DNA of 64,000 nt from Polyodon spathula (Eukaryota > Chordata > Actinopteri > Acipenseriformes > Polyodontidae), in the NCBI RefSeq assembly GCF_017654505.1, contig NC_054559.1:16250370-16314369 (forward strand), given 5' to 3'. The number at the start of each line of letters is the position of its first letter. Positions within the stretch are counted from its first letter, which is position 1. Made by a program: the position numbers and the translations under genes. Positions 25,506 to 36,556 of the stretch are shown in pieces. Under the pieces are notes generated by a model. That model did no database searches. It was not told where the DNA came from and saw nothing but the letters and a program-made list of their open reading frames with translations.

Positions 25506-26551
25506 AGACAGCAGCAATCCAGAAATAAATCAGATAGCAGCAACCCGATCCATAAAAGGTGTCAACAGCAACCCGTTCAGGTGTCAATAGCAGCATTACT
25601 CCAGAAACAGATGCAACCCGTTCCAGAGCAGCACACCCGTTCCAGAAACAGGCGTCAGACAGCAGCACACCCGTTCCAGAAACAGGAGAGTCAGACAGCA
25701 GCACACCCGTTCCAGAAACAGGAGAGTCAGACAGCAGCACACCCGTTCCAGAAACAAATGTCCAGACAGCAGCACACCCGTTCCAGAAACTAGAGTCAGA
25801 CAGCAGCACAGCAGAAACACACGTTTTTAAGCAGCACAAGTCAGACAGCAGCACACCCGTTCCAGAAACAAGTCAGACAGCAGCACACCCGTTCCAGAAA
25901 CTTGTCAACTAGCAGCACACCCGTTCCAGAAACTTGTCAGACAGCAGCACACCCGTTCCAGAAACAGGTGTCAGATAGCAGCACACCCGTTCCAGAAACA
26001 GGAGAGTCAGACAGCAGCACACCCGTTCCAGAAACAGGTGTCAGACAGCAGCACACCCGTTCCAGAAACAGGAGAGTCAGACAGCAGCACACCCGTTCCA
26101 GAAACAGGTGTCAGACAGCAGCACACCCGTTCCAGAAACAGGTGTCAGACAGCAGCACACCCGTTCCAGAAACAGGTGTCAGACAGCAGCACACCCGTTC
26201 CAGAAACAGGAGTCAGACAGCAGCACACCCGTTCCAGAAACAGGAGAGTCAGACAGCAGCACACCCGTTCCAGAAACAGGAGAGTCAGACAGCAGCACAC
26301 CCGTTCCAGAAACAGGTGTCAGACAGCAGCACACCCGTTCCAGAAACAGGAGAGTCAGACAGCAGCACACCCGTTCCAGAAACAGACAGCAGAGTCCAGA
26401 CAGCAGCACACCCGTTCCAGAAACAGGAGTCAGACAGCAGCACACCCGTTCCAGAAACAGGTGTCAGATAGCAGCACACCCGTACCAGAAACAGGAGAGT
26501 CAGACAGCAGCACACCCGTTCCAGAAACAGGTGTCAGATAGCAGCACACCC
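25506..26551 (+). repeat. 31-37-bp minisatellite between the UBN1 and GLYR1 starts
   Basis: About 27 copies of GTCAGACAGCAGCACACCCG followed by TTCCAGAAACAGGAGA, with length variants (GTGTCAGACAGC, GAGAGTCAGACAGC). The first copies (25506-25620) are degenerate. Mixed unit lengths leave all frames open for long stretches, giving spurious open frames of up to 189 codons. The array occupies half of the 2.07 kb between the two divergent start codons. Confidence 0.95.
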
Positions 26552-26853
26552 GGGGGCTTGCGTTTGATATTGATATAGCACAGGACGAGCACGGTTTATA
26601 CTAGCACGGGGTTAATCTTATAAGCGACATAATACACGTGAATTAACCCAATGACGGTACCAATCTCTTCCTCCCTCCCTCCCTTCCGATTTATTTCCTG
26701 CTCCATCGCTGTTATCAAAAACCCTGACAAAACAAACAGGAAGCAGGGTTGTCATGTCAAAGTGGCATTCTGAAGCCTGTGCTGGGTCATGTGATGTGAG
26801 TGGGTGTGTTCTCTTTCCCTGGATCCTGTGCGACTTTTGCTTTCATTTGTAAA
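26552..26853 (+). promoter_or_regulatory. GLYR1 proximal promoter and 5' UTR; probable shared UBN1/GLYR1 control region
   Basis: UBN1 and GLYR1 point away from each other with start codons 2.07 kb apart, the head-to-head order of human 16p13.3 where they share a control region. The segment includes TCATGTGAT (E-box-like) near 26787 and a short unique stretch before the GLYR1 ATG. The start context AAAATGGCGAC matches the YY1/TISU-type element often seen at housekeeping starts with short leaders. The non-coding first exon of UBN1 was not located; it should be upstream of 24783 on the minus strand. Confidence 0.5.
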
Positions 26854-29800
26854 ATGGCGACAGTGCATTTACGGATCGGAGATCTTGTGTGGTGAGACTT
26901 GTTTGTGTGTGTGTTTTTAATTAAATGGCTTATATTATGTATGTATGTATGTATTTGTTATATACTATTCACATGCTGGTAATACGGAAGCTGTTTTTTT
27001 ACAGGTCCCATGGTAGATGCGATCGGTGTAATGGAGGTTTGTTTTGATTTTAAAAAATAAAAATAAATAAAGGAACACTGCACTGGGAATTGCGTTAACT
27101 AGTGAAATAGTACTGAATCATTGTGCGCAGCACGGAGCAGACCTGCAGGTAACACTCGGTGTGAATGTATTCAGTTTGGGTTTCAGCACTTAGATTGCGT
27201 TAAGAGGTCAAATTCGTCGAGGTGATTTACGTGATGAATTGCTTCCTCCGTCCACCAAACAGTGCTTTTATATCTGGCTCCAATAGACAAACACAGCTGA
27301 ATGACGGTCCTCTTTGATCTCCGATGATGGTGATGCTGGAAATCGACCCAGAATAAATGCGACACGTTGAATCATTTGCATGGACAACTGTCGTTTTCTG
27401 GGAACATGTGATTAAACCTTTTTTTTTTTTTTTTTTTTAAATAGAAGCTGTGTGACCTGATCTACACAGGCCACCTAATTAGCGCGGTACTATGACACTG
27501 TGTTTAATTAGCGCGGTACTATGACACTGTGTAATTCATTTCGGTGCTACACAAAACCATGTGATACAAATGAGTTAGATATATGTTTACTTTCTAAATG
27601 TTCTTATTTTTCTTCAGGGGTAAGCTTGGTCGCTACCCACCCTGGCCAGGAAAGGTGAGTGGTATTTATTATCCTATCAATAAAAATAAGTTACTTTATC
27701 ACCAGAAATGTGCAATATACTACTTGTACTGAACCGAAACCAAAGTTTATAACATAAGCATTCTTGATAGACTGACACACAGAATACTTTAGAAGTTACC
27801 CTTTCAGGAATCCCTTTGTTTGAATGTGTGTAATTGTTAGAGAAGAACACATGATGTTTGATATAATATTGGGCTGCAGAACAGACTGGGCAGTGAGGCA
27901 CTTCAACTCCAGAACTGATCGTTTTGTTTGGAGGAATTTGAGCAGTTGCTTCTTAAATAAACTAAAACCCAACAGCCTGAGGACAGGGAAGAGTATCTTT
28001 AGCATTGAAGATAAAAGACAGTGGAGCTGTGCATGTTAATACAGAGCTATTGAACCACTGGTGCTAGTTTGAGGCAGGAACGCAATTCAATTCATGTGAG
28101 TTGTGTTTATAAACACATTTTCACATCACAAGCATTAGTTGTATTTGATATCATGGACACAGTTGTAACTCCTGTACACCTTTTTTAGATATTGATTCTC
28201 TTTGTTTTTGTTGTTGTCAGATTGTAAGCCCGCCCAAGGATTTGAAAAAACCAAGTGGAAAAAAATGTTTCTTTGTGAAGTTCTTTGGAACCGAAGATCA
28301 GTGAGTATTTGTTGATCTATGAAGTCCTCTGAGATGTTAGCACCACTTTGACACTGCAAGTGGTTGCATGTTCAATATACCAAGCATTTCCTTCTGTGGG
28401 GTTTTCAGTGCTTGGATAAAGGTGGAGCAGCTCAAGCCATACCATCCCCACAAGGAAGACATGATCAAGATCAATAAAGGCAAGCGCTTCCAGCAGGCGG
28501 TGGATGCAGTGGAAGAGTTCCTCAAGAAATCCAGGGGAAGGGAGCAGGTGAGGCAGAGCGGGGATCCGTGTGGCAAAGTGAGCTTCACATCGAGCTTATC
28601 TGTGCTTTGAGAACTTTCTGAAGCCAAATCAAGCCCTGCAGTGGCAAGTATCCCCCCTTCATTGTGATCAAACCATGAGTTTGAGTGTGACTGTGCATTA
28701 TTGGCTTATTCTTGGGAGATGTAGAACATCCCAGTATTTAATACATGTGTGTTACACTCTATGCATTATGTGCTGCAGGTGTCCTGCATTCAGTTTTCTC
28801 TCAGCATGTTATTAAGTAGTGTCTCATGGCTGGGAATTGTGTTGCAGTGAAATTGAGAGACCGAGATGTCAATTGTTTTTTATGTTTTAGGCATCACACA
28901 ACTCCGCAGAAGAGAACAGTAAAAGCGGTTCCGATGATAAAACCAAGTCCAGCTCTACGCAGGCAAGAGGCAGAAAAAATTCCACAAGCACTCTTAAATC
29001 ACCCCAGGCAGGAGAGAGCGACGATCTCAGCCCAAGGAAACGGGGCCGCCCTCCCAAGGACGAGAAGGTCGGCCTGTGAAATCGGAGTTTTTGATTGAGC
29101 GCAGCCCCAGTTATATTAAACTACATATCTTTGTGTTTAATGTTACTTGTGAATGAATTTCTTTTTGTTTTTGTATAGGAATTGTCAGACCCAGAGCCTT
29201 CCACAGTACAAAGAATGATGTCAGGAACAGTATCAAGTTTCAAGTGGCAGAGTAATGTAGGTTTCTGAAAATATTTATTTTATTAGGATACCAATAGCTC
29301 TGTCTAGTCTATAATGTATAGGCATCATTATTGGCTGAGGCTATAATTAAAATACAATGTAAATCCTGTCCACTGTTCTTCCCTAGGGGTCTCTCTAACC
29401 AAGCACCACAGGTAGTTCATTTGTCCTTGATCTCTTCAGAGACTTTCAGATGTTTGTATTCTTTCAGTTGTTGTGTGCCTGACGTTTGATCCTTTGTATC
29501 AGACTAGTAGAACTATTTAGAGAAATGTTTCCGATTGAACTTTTTTCCATTGTAGCAAGTAAAGGAGGACCCTCACTTCCATCATTTTCTGCTCAGCCAG
29601 TCTGAGAAGGTAAGAGCTGTGGATTGTTGTTTGAAGTAGAGTCCAACCTGTTTATCCAGCAATATTAGGGGCCCCTCTGGAAGCTTGCTCACAAGCGTTG
29701 CAGCTGGTCCTTGTTCTGGTTGTTGATACGGGTCCCAATCATGCCTGGAGGCAGGCAGCTGCTTCAATCTTAAACTTACTGTTCCACTTGTTAACAAAAC

Positions 29801-32156
29801 AATTTTATTGATGGAACTATTTGGGCATTATTTGTGTGGAAATGTTTGCATCTTGGGAGTTGTGTGCTGCCTGGGTATTTGAAGTATGACGGCAGGCTTG
29901 TGTTCTCATGCTAACTCTCTCTTTGTGGGAGTTGTGTGCTGCCCGGGTATTTGCAGTGTGACGGCAGGTTTGTGTTCTCATGCTAACTCTCTCTTTGTGG
30001 GAGTTGTGAGCTGGCCTGGGTATTTGCAGTGTGACGGCAGGCTTGTGTTCTCATGCTAACTCTCTCTTTGTGGGAGTTGTGTGCTGCCCGGGTATTTGCA
30101 GTGTGACGGCAGGTTTGTGTTCTCATGCTAACTCTCTCTTTGTGGGAGTTGTGAGCTGGCCTGGGTATTTGCAGTGTGACGGCAGGCTTGTGTTCTCATG
30201 CTAACTCTCTCTTTGTGGGAGTTGTGAGCTGGCCCTGGTATTTGTAGTGTGACAGCAGGTTTGTGTTCTCATGCTAACTCTCTCTTTGTGGGAGTTGTGT
30301 GCTGCCTGGGTATTTGCAGTGTGACGGCAGGTTTGTGTTCTCATGCTAACTCTCTCTTTGTGGGAGTTGTGAGCTGGCCCTGGTATTTGCAGTGTGACGG
30401 CAGGCTTGTGTTCTCATGCTAACTCTCTGTCTTTTTGTCTTCTATGCAGCCAGGTTCTTCATTGGAGCCTATCAGCAAACGATTGAAAATTTTCGAAGAG
30501 GTAAGAATAAACTCACTATTCATATCTGTAGAGATTCTACACACAGCTCTGTTTAAAAAGCATGTTAATTTCCACATTGTGAAGAGTCGTGGTATCTCTG
30601 GGTTTTTAATAGAGTTCAGTTTATTACCTTCCTCTGTAATTGGGCTTGGATTCCTGATTTGTTAGATTCAAGTATTGTGCATCAGTTCTCAAACAAACTC
30701 ACATCACCATGTACTGACGGGAAAACCAAGTACATTGTTACAGCAGAGGAGGCGTTGCAAGCTTCAGAAAGAAAATTCAACGGCACAATTAGTAGAACAT
30801 GCACAAACAAGACACACTATTAGAACAAGGGAGGCAGCAGCAATAACAAAGATCACCGCTGGAAGGGCTATATGAAAAGTTTATTGATACAGTGGGATGA
30901 GGCAGCAAAAAACGAGAGCCAGGTGATGAGCACCAGGCAATTTTGGAAGGATAGACTAACATGCATTCTCTCTGAACAGGACACGGGCTCAACATCAATT
31001 CAAGCTGCAGACAGTACAGCTGTGAATGGCAGCATCACCCCCACAGACAAAAGGTAACATTTAAACCTGATGTTTATGTGATTCAATTAACCACACTGTT
31101 ATGATGACTGATTTTAGATTGTTTATATATATATATATATCTATCACATGAACTGGTAATGACAGTTCTTTACAAATGAAATGTTGGGTGGCATGTTATT
31201 TTACTAATGTGTTTGTTTATTGTTATTATTGATGAAACATATTTTTCCACAACAGAATAGGATTTCTTGGACTAGGACTGATGGGCAGTGGCATTGTTGC
31301 AAACCTTTTAAAGATGGGACACATTGTGATGGTTTGGAATCGCACCGCAGAGAAGGCAAGTCACTACATGCTATTCTGTTAAGAAATTCACATAACTGGT
31401 ACGCATGCGCATCACTAGAATGACATGTGGACTTCCGTGTTGTTTTTAAGACGTACTGTCAGTCCATTTTTAAAAGGCAGCGTGGGTGCAGATTATTTGG
31501 CTGTGACCCATACCTGCCTAACCTCCCAATTTTCCGTTGAGTCTCAAGACCATAATTAAATACCAGTACCCATATTGCTAGCGCTGTCATTGGCAGCTTC
31601 AAGGTTTTATAATAGAAATGGAGGGTGATAGGTAGAAACTCCAGTTCGTAACATCAATGATTTTCTTTTATTGGACACCTGAAGCAACCAATGATAGCAT
31701 GGATCTCGATTTAGCTGTCCGTTCAGAGAAGAGGGATGTAGTTACAGGGCGTGGCAGTGTGAAAGCTTGCTGATGCTTCCCAAACTGAGCATTGATGAGA
31801 GGAGGTGTTGGTGTTTGAGAGCCATTATATTTCACGTGAGTTTAAAAAAAATAAAAATAAATTACTTAAGCATTTTACTTAAAAATAATTTTATATAAGT
31901 TAAATCCTTCTATAAACAGCGTTGTGCCGTCAAGCTAATGTGTTCAGCAACACTGAAGTGAAGACAATGTTTGCTTTTGAATCCCCGGGTCTGGAATTTA
32001 CTGGTACGCTATTGAATTAAACAGAATGCGTGAGGATTTGTTCGTTGTAATTGCCAGCAATCCAGTCACAAACTTAAGCATCTGTAAACTATTGTTGTTG
32101 ACTCTGACACTTGCTATTAACCAAAGTTTAAGGACCGTGGTCTTGTAAACAGTGTC

Positions 32157-32187
<31 letters not shown>

Positions 32188-32356
32188 AACTGGGCCACCA
32201 TACTTTAGTACAGCTTGGATCAAAGTTCAGTGCATGATTGTTCGTTTCTCCGTGTAATTCACCACAGCACGCAGAGACAAAGCATGACACTGGAGCTTTC
32301 TTTACACTGTAAACCTGATGCATTTGCCTTAGTAAAATAAGGACATTATATTTATA

Positions 32357-32395
<39 letters not shown>

Positions 32396-35300
32396 TGTTT
32401 TTACAACATTTATAAATATAAAAAGTCTAGCTTCTAATTTGCACCCCTGGTGTTTGATATCTCAATTGTTTGAACTGTTGGAGGACGTGGAGCTAGACAG
32501 CGACTTGGATGATGACCCCTAACCAAACCATTTCTACTGGTACTCCCGTGAGAACCTATTGATGTTAAGTTATGTGAACCCCTGTCTGTTAACAACATGA
32601 AGGCAATTGTTCCAGTCTGTTGGCACGTTTGGTCAGAAGTCTGTAATTTATATCATATGATTGTCTGCTGCACTGTTATTGAGTCAGTATTTAGCAGGTG
32701 TGAGCTGAGCTTCATTTTGCTGGGATACAGGCTTGCCAGCAGACAGTACTCAGTAGGGCAAGTTCTGAAGTGATGTGTTCACAAATCACAATTTTGCTGT
32801 ACTAATACTTATTTTCTAACTAGCAGCTTGGTTCCTTGCAGTGTGACTCGTTTATACAAGAAGGTGCAAGGTTAGGACGCACTCCAGCCGAGGTGGTTTC
32901 TATGTGTGATGTCACTTTTTCCTGTGTTTCCGACCCAGAGGCTGCCAAGGATGTAAGTGTTTAAGCTTTGTTCATTCTGTGGAATTACTCTTCAAGATAA
33001 GAGTATCTCCGTGGGCCAAACAAGTTTGTTTGTCAGTCATTTTAACCATGTATTTATGTTGGTGAGAGATTCAGCGTCTGTTTCTCAAGTTGATGTCCTT
33101 GTTTAAAGTTAATAGATATAATTAATACTGAGGGTTCATATTCTGCAAAGCCTGTAAATAACTTGTATTTTTTTTTTTGTATTCAGCTAGTGCTTGGTCC
33201 CAGTGGTGTCCTGCAGGGAATAAGACCAGGGAAGTGTTATGTAGAAATGTCCACTGTAGATCCCGACACTGTTACAGAATTATCCCAGGTAAAGACGGCA
33301 TCTTGGTTTTGTTTTTTCACATGGTCACACCTGAAGTACACGAGAAACCACACAGCCTTTATCCACCAATCGGGAAGCTCCATTAGTGGCACTGCTTCAC
33401 AGACAAACACTTCTGATTTAATAATAAATACCTATATGGGGGAGGAAGGTGGATGACAATCTATCATTTCAACATTTCAGATACCTTTAAAGGCCTTGTT
33501 TGAGTAAGTAGTTCACAGATACGGTAAGTGCAATGGAACACAGGTAGATATTTTTCAGATATGGGGGGTGCAGTAGAACACAGATATTTCTCAGATACGG
33601 GGGGGTGCAGTAGAATAGATAGATATTTCTCAGATACGGGAGGTGCAGTAGAACACAGGTAGATATTTCTCAGATACGGGAGGTGCAGTAGAACACAGGT
33701 AGATATTTCTCAGATACGGTCGATAAAGCAGCCTGGTTTGTGTGCTGACTGGTCTGGTTTCTTCACAGGTGATCACGTCCAGAGGGGGGCGCTTTCTAGA
33801 GGCTCCAGTCTCTGGGAGCCAGCAGCTCTCCAATGACGGGATGCTGGTCATTCTAGCTGCTGGAGACCGGTCGCTGTATGAAGACTGCAGCAGCTGTTTC
33901 CAAGCTATGGGAAAGACCTCGTTCTTTTTGGGTATGGACATGTAGCAGGAGCGGGCCTGTCGCTCTCACACAGTGATGTCACGGCTTGACTGCTTTCTTT
34001 CAAAGTAAAACACGATAAAGTTTGAGAAATGATGATTTTACTATTGAATTGAATGCATTTGTTGGACACAGGGAAGGTTCTATGCAGGTGTTCAGTTTCA
34101 TATGCAAGGTTTATTTCAGTCCTGCCTTGCAGTATGGGACACAACATTGATTAGTGGGGGACCATCCATGGAGTATGTCTGTTTGCAGGTGGTGTGATGA
34201 CTCTTCACATGTATTTGAGGCGTGGCGGGGGTGTTACTGACACAGGCTGTTGTCTCTCATTCTGAAGGTGAAGTGGGGAATGCAGCGAAGATGATGCTGA
34301 TCCTCAACATGGTTCATGGAAGTTTTATGGCAACGATTGCAGAAGGGCTGACACTGGCACAAGTAACTGGCCAATCACAGATGACCTTTCTGGACATTCT
34401 CAGCCAGGGGCAAATGGCAAGCACTTTCTTGGACCAGAAATGCCAAAGTGAGTATTTCATTAAATGTTTTTGATGCGTACTGTATATTTCTTGACCTGCT
34501 TTTTAGGAACAGTCATTGAAGCCTGTTCAGTATCCAATTTCAAACACTACATCATATAATGTAATTGCATGTTTGTCTTGGGTAGGGCTCCTTCACACAC
34601 CTTTTATAAGCAGGTTTGCAACATTTCAAAATAAAGAAGCGATGGCAATATGCCTACACAGTTGTGAGTGTGTTCAAGGAGAATGTTGTCCTGCATCATT
34701 TTGATTCTCAGAGGTGAGACTGCATTGTTTTACTTGCATATTTGTACGTGGACTTTTCTTTGTCATTCCAGATGTTTTGCAGGGCAACTTCAAGCCTGAT
34801 TACTATTTGAAACACATTCAGAAAGATCTCAGGTTAGCGATCGCAATGGGCGACTCTGTCAATCATCCCACTCCAATGGCAGCTGCAGCTAATGAGGTAG
34901 AGTGAAAAGCAAGCCTTTCTGTGTTAGGAAGCCTGTCAGGGACCTGGAGTAACTGGGGTGTGCACACGGTGTGCTCGGGTCAGGTGACTGCTGGCTTCTC
35001 TAGACGGTGTGCTCGGGTCAGGTGACTGCTGGCTTCTCTAGACGGTGTGCTCGGGTCAGGTCACTGCTGGCTTCTCTAGACGGTGTGCTCGGGTCAGGTC
35101 ACTGCTGGCTTCTCTGGACGGTGTGCCCGGGTCAGGTCACTGCTGGCTTCTCTGGACGGTGTGCTCGGGTCAGGTCACTGCTGGCTTCTCTGGACGGTGT
35201 GCTCGGGTCAGGTCACTGCTGGCTTCTCTGGACGGTGTGCTCGGGTCAGGTCACTGCTGGCTTCTCTGGACGGTGTGCCCGGGTCAGGTCACTGCTGGCT

Positions 35301-36556
35301 TCTCTGGACGGTGTGCTCGGGTCAGGTCACTGCTGGCTTCTCTGGGCGGTGTGCTCGGGTCAGGTCACTGCTGGCTTCTCTCAGGTCACGGTGTGCTCGG
35401 GTCAGGTCACTGCTGGCTTCTCTGGACGGTGTGCTCGGGTCAGGTCACTGCTGGCTTCTCTGGGTCACTGCTGGCTTCTCTGGACGGTGTGCCCGGGTCA
35501 GGTCACTGCTGGCTTCTCTGGACGGTGTGCTCGGGTCAGGTCACTGCTGGCTTCTCTGGACGGTGTGCTCGGGTCAGGTCACTGCTGGCTTCTCTGGACG
35601 GTGTGCTCGGGTCAGGTCACTGCTGGCTTCTCTGGACGGTGTGCTCGGGTCAGGGCTGGCTTCTCTGGACGGTGTGCTCGGGTCAGGTCACTGCTGGCTT
35701 CTCTGGACGGTGTGCTCGGGTCAGGTCACTGCTGGCTTCTCTGGACGGTGTGCTCGGGTCAGGTCACTGCTGGCTTCTCTGGACGGTGTGCTCGGGTCAG
35801 GTCACTGCTGGCTTCTCTGGACGGTGTGCTCGGGTCAGGTCACTGCTGGCTTCTCTGGACGGTGTGCTCGGGTCAGGTCACTGCTGGCTTCTCTGGACGG
35901 TGTGCTCGGGTCAGGTCACTGCTGGCTTCTCTGGGCGGTGTGCTCGGGTCAGGTCACTGCTGGCTTCTCTGGGCGGTGTGCTCGGGTCAGGTCACTGCTG
36001 GCTTCTCTGGACGGTGTGCTCGGGTCAGGTCACTGCTGGCTTCTCTGGCTTCTCTGGACGGTGTGCTCGGGTCAGGTCACTGCTGGCTTGTCTGGACGGT
36101 GTGCTCGGGTCAGGTCACTGCTGGCTTCTCTGGACGGTGTGCTCGGGTCAGGTCACTGCTGGCTTCTCTGGACGGTGTGCTCGGGTCAGGTCACTGCTGG
36201 CTTCTCTGGACGGTGTGCTCGGGTCAGGTCACTGCTGGCTTCTCTGGGGAGGCATCGTCCTCCTTCACTACCATTCTATTACATTAGGTATCGTAGCACA
36301 ATAAGTTAGTATATATTAGTACAGCATGATACCCCATGACCTCTGACATGACAACCGTGTGCATATTCCATTTTAATAGGGACTGGGTTGAATGGGAGGC
36401 AGAGGGGTGTAGACAGCACATGCTTGTTCATTCTTTACAAAGGAATATATTAAATCGTGTTTTTTATTTTTTTTCATACAGGTTTATAAAAGAGCAAAGG
36501 CGTTGGACCAGTCTGATAATGATATGTCTGCAGTTTACAGAGCCTACATTCACTAA
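26854..36556 (+). CDS. GLYR1: GLYR1/NP60, PWWP and beta-hydroxyacid-dehydrogenase-like nuclear protein, complete
   Basis: Nucleosome-binding cofactor (LSD2/KDM1B partner, Pol II elongation through nucleosomes). Exons: 26854-26891, 27618-27654, 28221-28300, 28409-28547, 28891-29067, 29179-29256, 29556-29609, 30450-30500, 30980-31053, 31256-31355, 32842-32952, 33187-33288, 33769-33931, 34268-34447, 34772-34896, 36482-36556. All phases agree; 527 aa (human 553). PWWP domain from residue ~8 ([25 protein letters not shown]); AT-hook RKRGRPP at ~147; Rossmann GLGLMG at 248-253; dehydrogenase core to the C-terminus SAVYRAYIH. In the position of the family catalytic K-x-x-x-N, Lys409 is present but residue 413 is Ile, consistent with a non-catalytic fold. 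The exon ending at 31355 uses a GC donor (AAG then gcaagt). ATG choice: N-terminus [17 protein letters not shown] matches human MAAVSLRLGDLVWGKLG. Confidence 0.96.
27475..27531. repeat. Short tandem duplication
   Basis: TAATTAGCGCGGTACTATGA plus CACTGTGT occurs twice back to back in GLYR1 intron 1. Confidence 0.85.
29855..30436 (+). repeat. 72-bp minisatellite carrying branch point and pyrimidine tract
   Basis: About eight 72-bp units in GLYR1 intron 7, each with GGGTATTTGCAGTGTGACGG and CTCATGCTAACTCTCTCTTT. The last unit runs straight into the real acceptor of exon 8: its GCTAAC branch-point match at about 30418-30423 is about 27 nt before the splice AG at 30449. Alternating GTGTGCTGCC/GTGAGCTGGC subtypes suggest higher-order duplication. 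Confidence 0.94.
32359..32397. repeat. (TA)n microsatellite
   Basis: TA run in GLYR1 intron 10. A T homopolymer of about 27 nt lies nearby at 32157-32183. Nothing else is recognised in this 1.5-kb intron. Confidence 0.85.
33512..33722 (+). repeat. About 40-bp minisatellite in GLYR1 intron 12
   Basis: Five imperfect units of CAGATACGGGAGGTGCAGTA followed by GAACACAGGTAGATATTTCT, ending about 45 bp before the acceptor of the exon at 33769. The first unit reads CAGATACGGTAAGTGC, a donor-like string. Confidence 0.9.
34968..36247 (+). repeat. 38-bp minisatellite, about 33 copies, in the last GLYR1 intron
   Basis: The unit reads ACGGTGTGCTCGGGTCAGGT then CACTGCTGGCTTCTCTGG, with rare CCCGGG, GGGCGG and deletion variants. 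Because 38 is not a multiple of three and no phase contains a stop, all three plus-strand frames stay open for more than 400 codons; these are artefacts of the repeat. The array fills about 80 percent of the intron between exons 15 and 16. Confidence 0.97.

Noticed and set aside
25559..26578. Open frames of up to 189 codons rich in STPVPET/AAHPFQK repeats
   Set aside because: Phases of the 31-37-bp array between UBN1 and GLYR1; no start context, splice structure or homology.
35007..36309. Three overlapping open frames of 408-426 codons on the plus strand
   Set aside because: They are the three phases of the 38-bp tandem array in the last GLYR1 intron; the peptides are the same repeat read in rotation.
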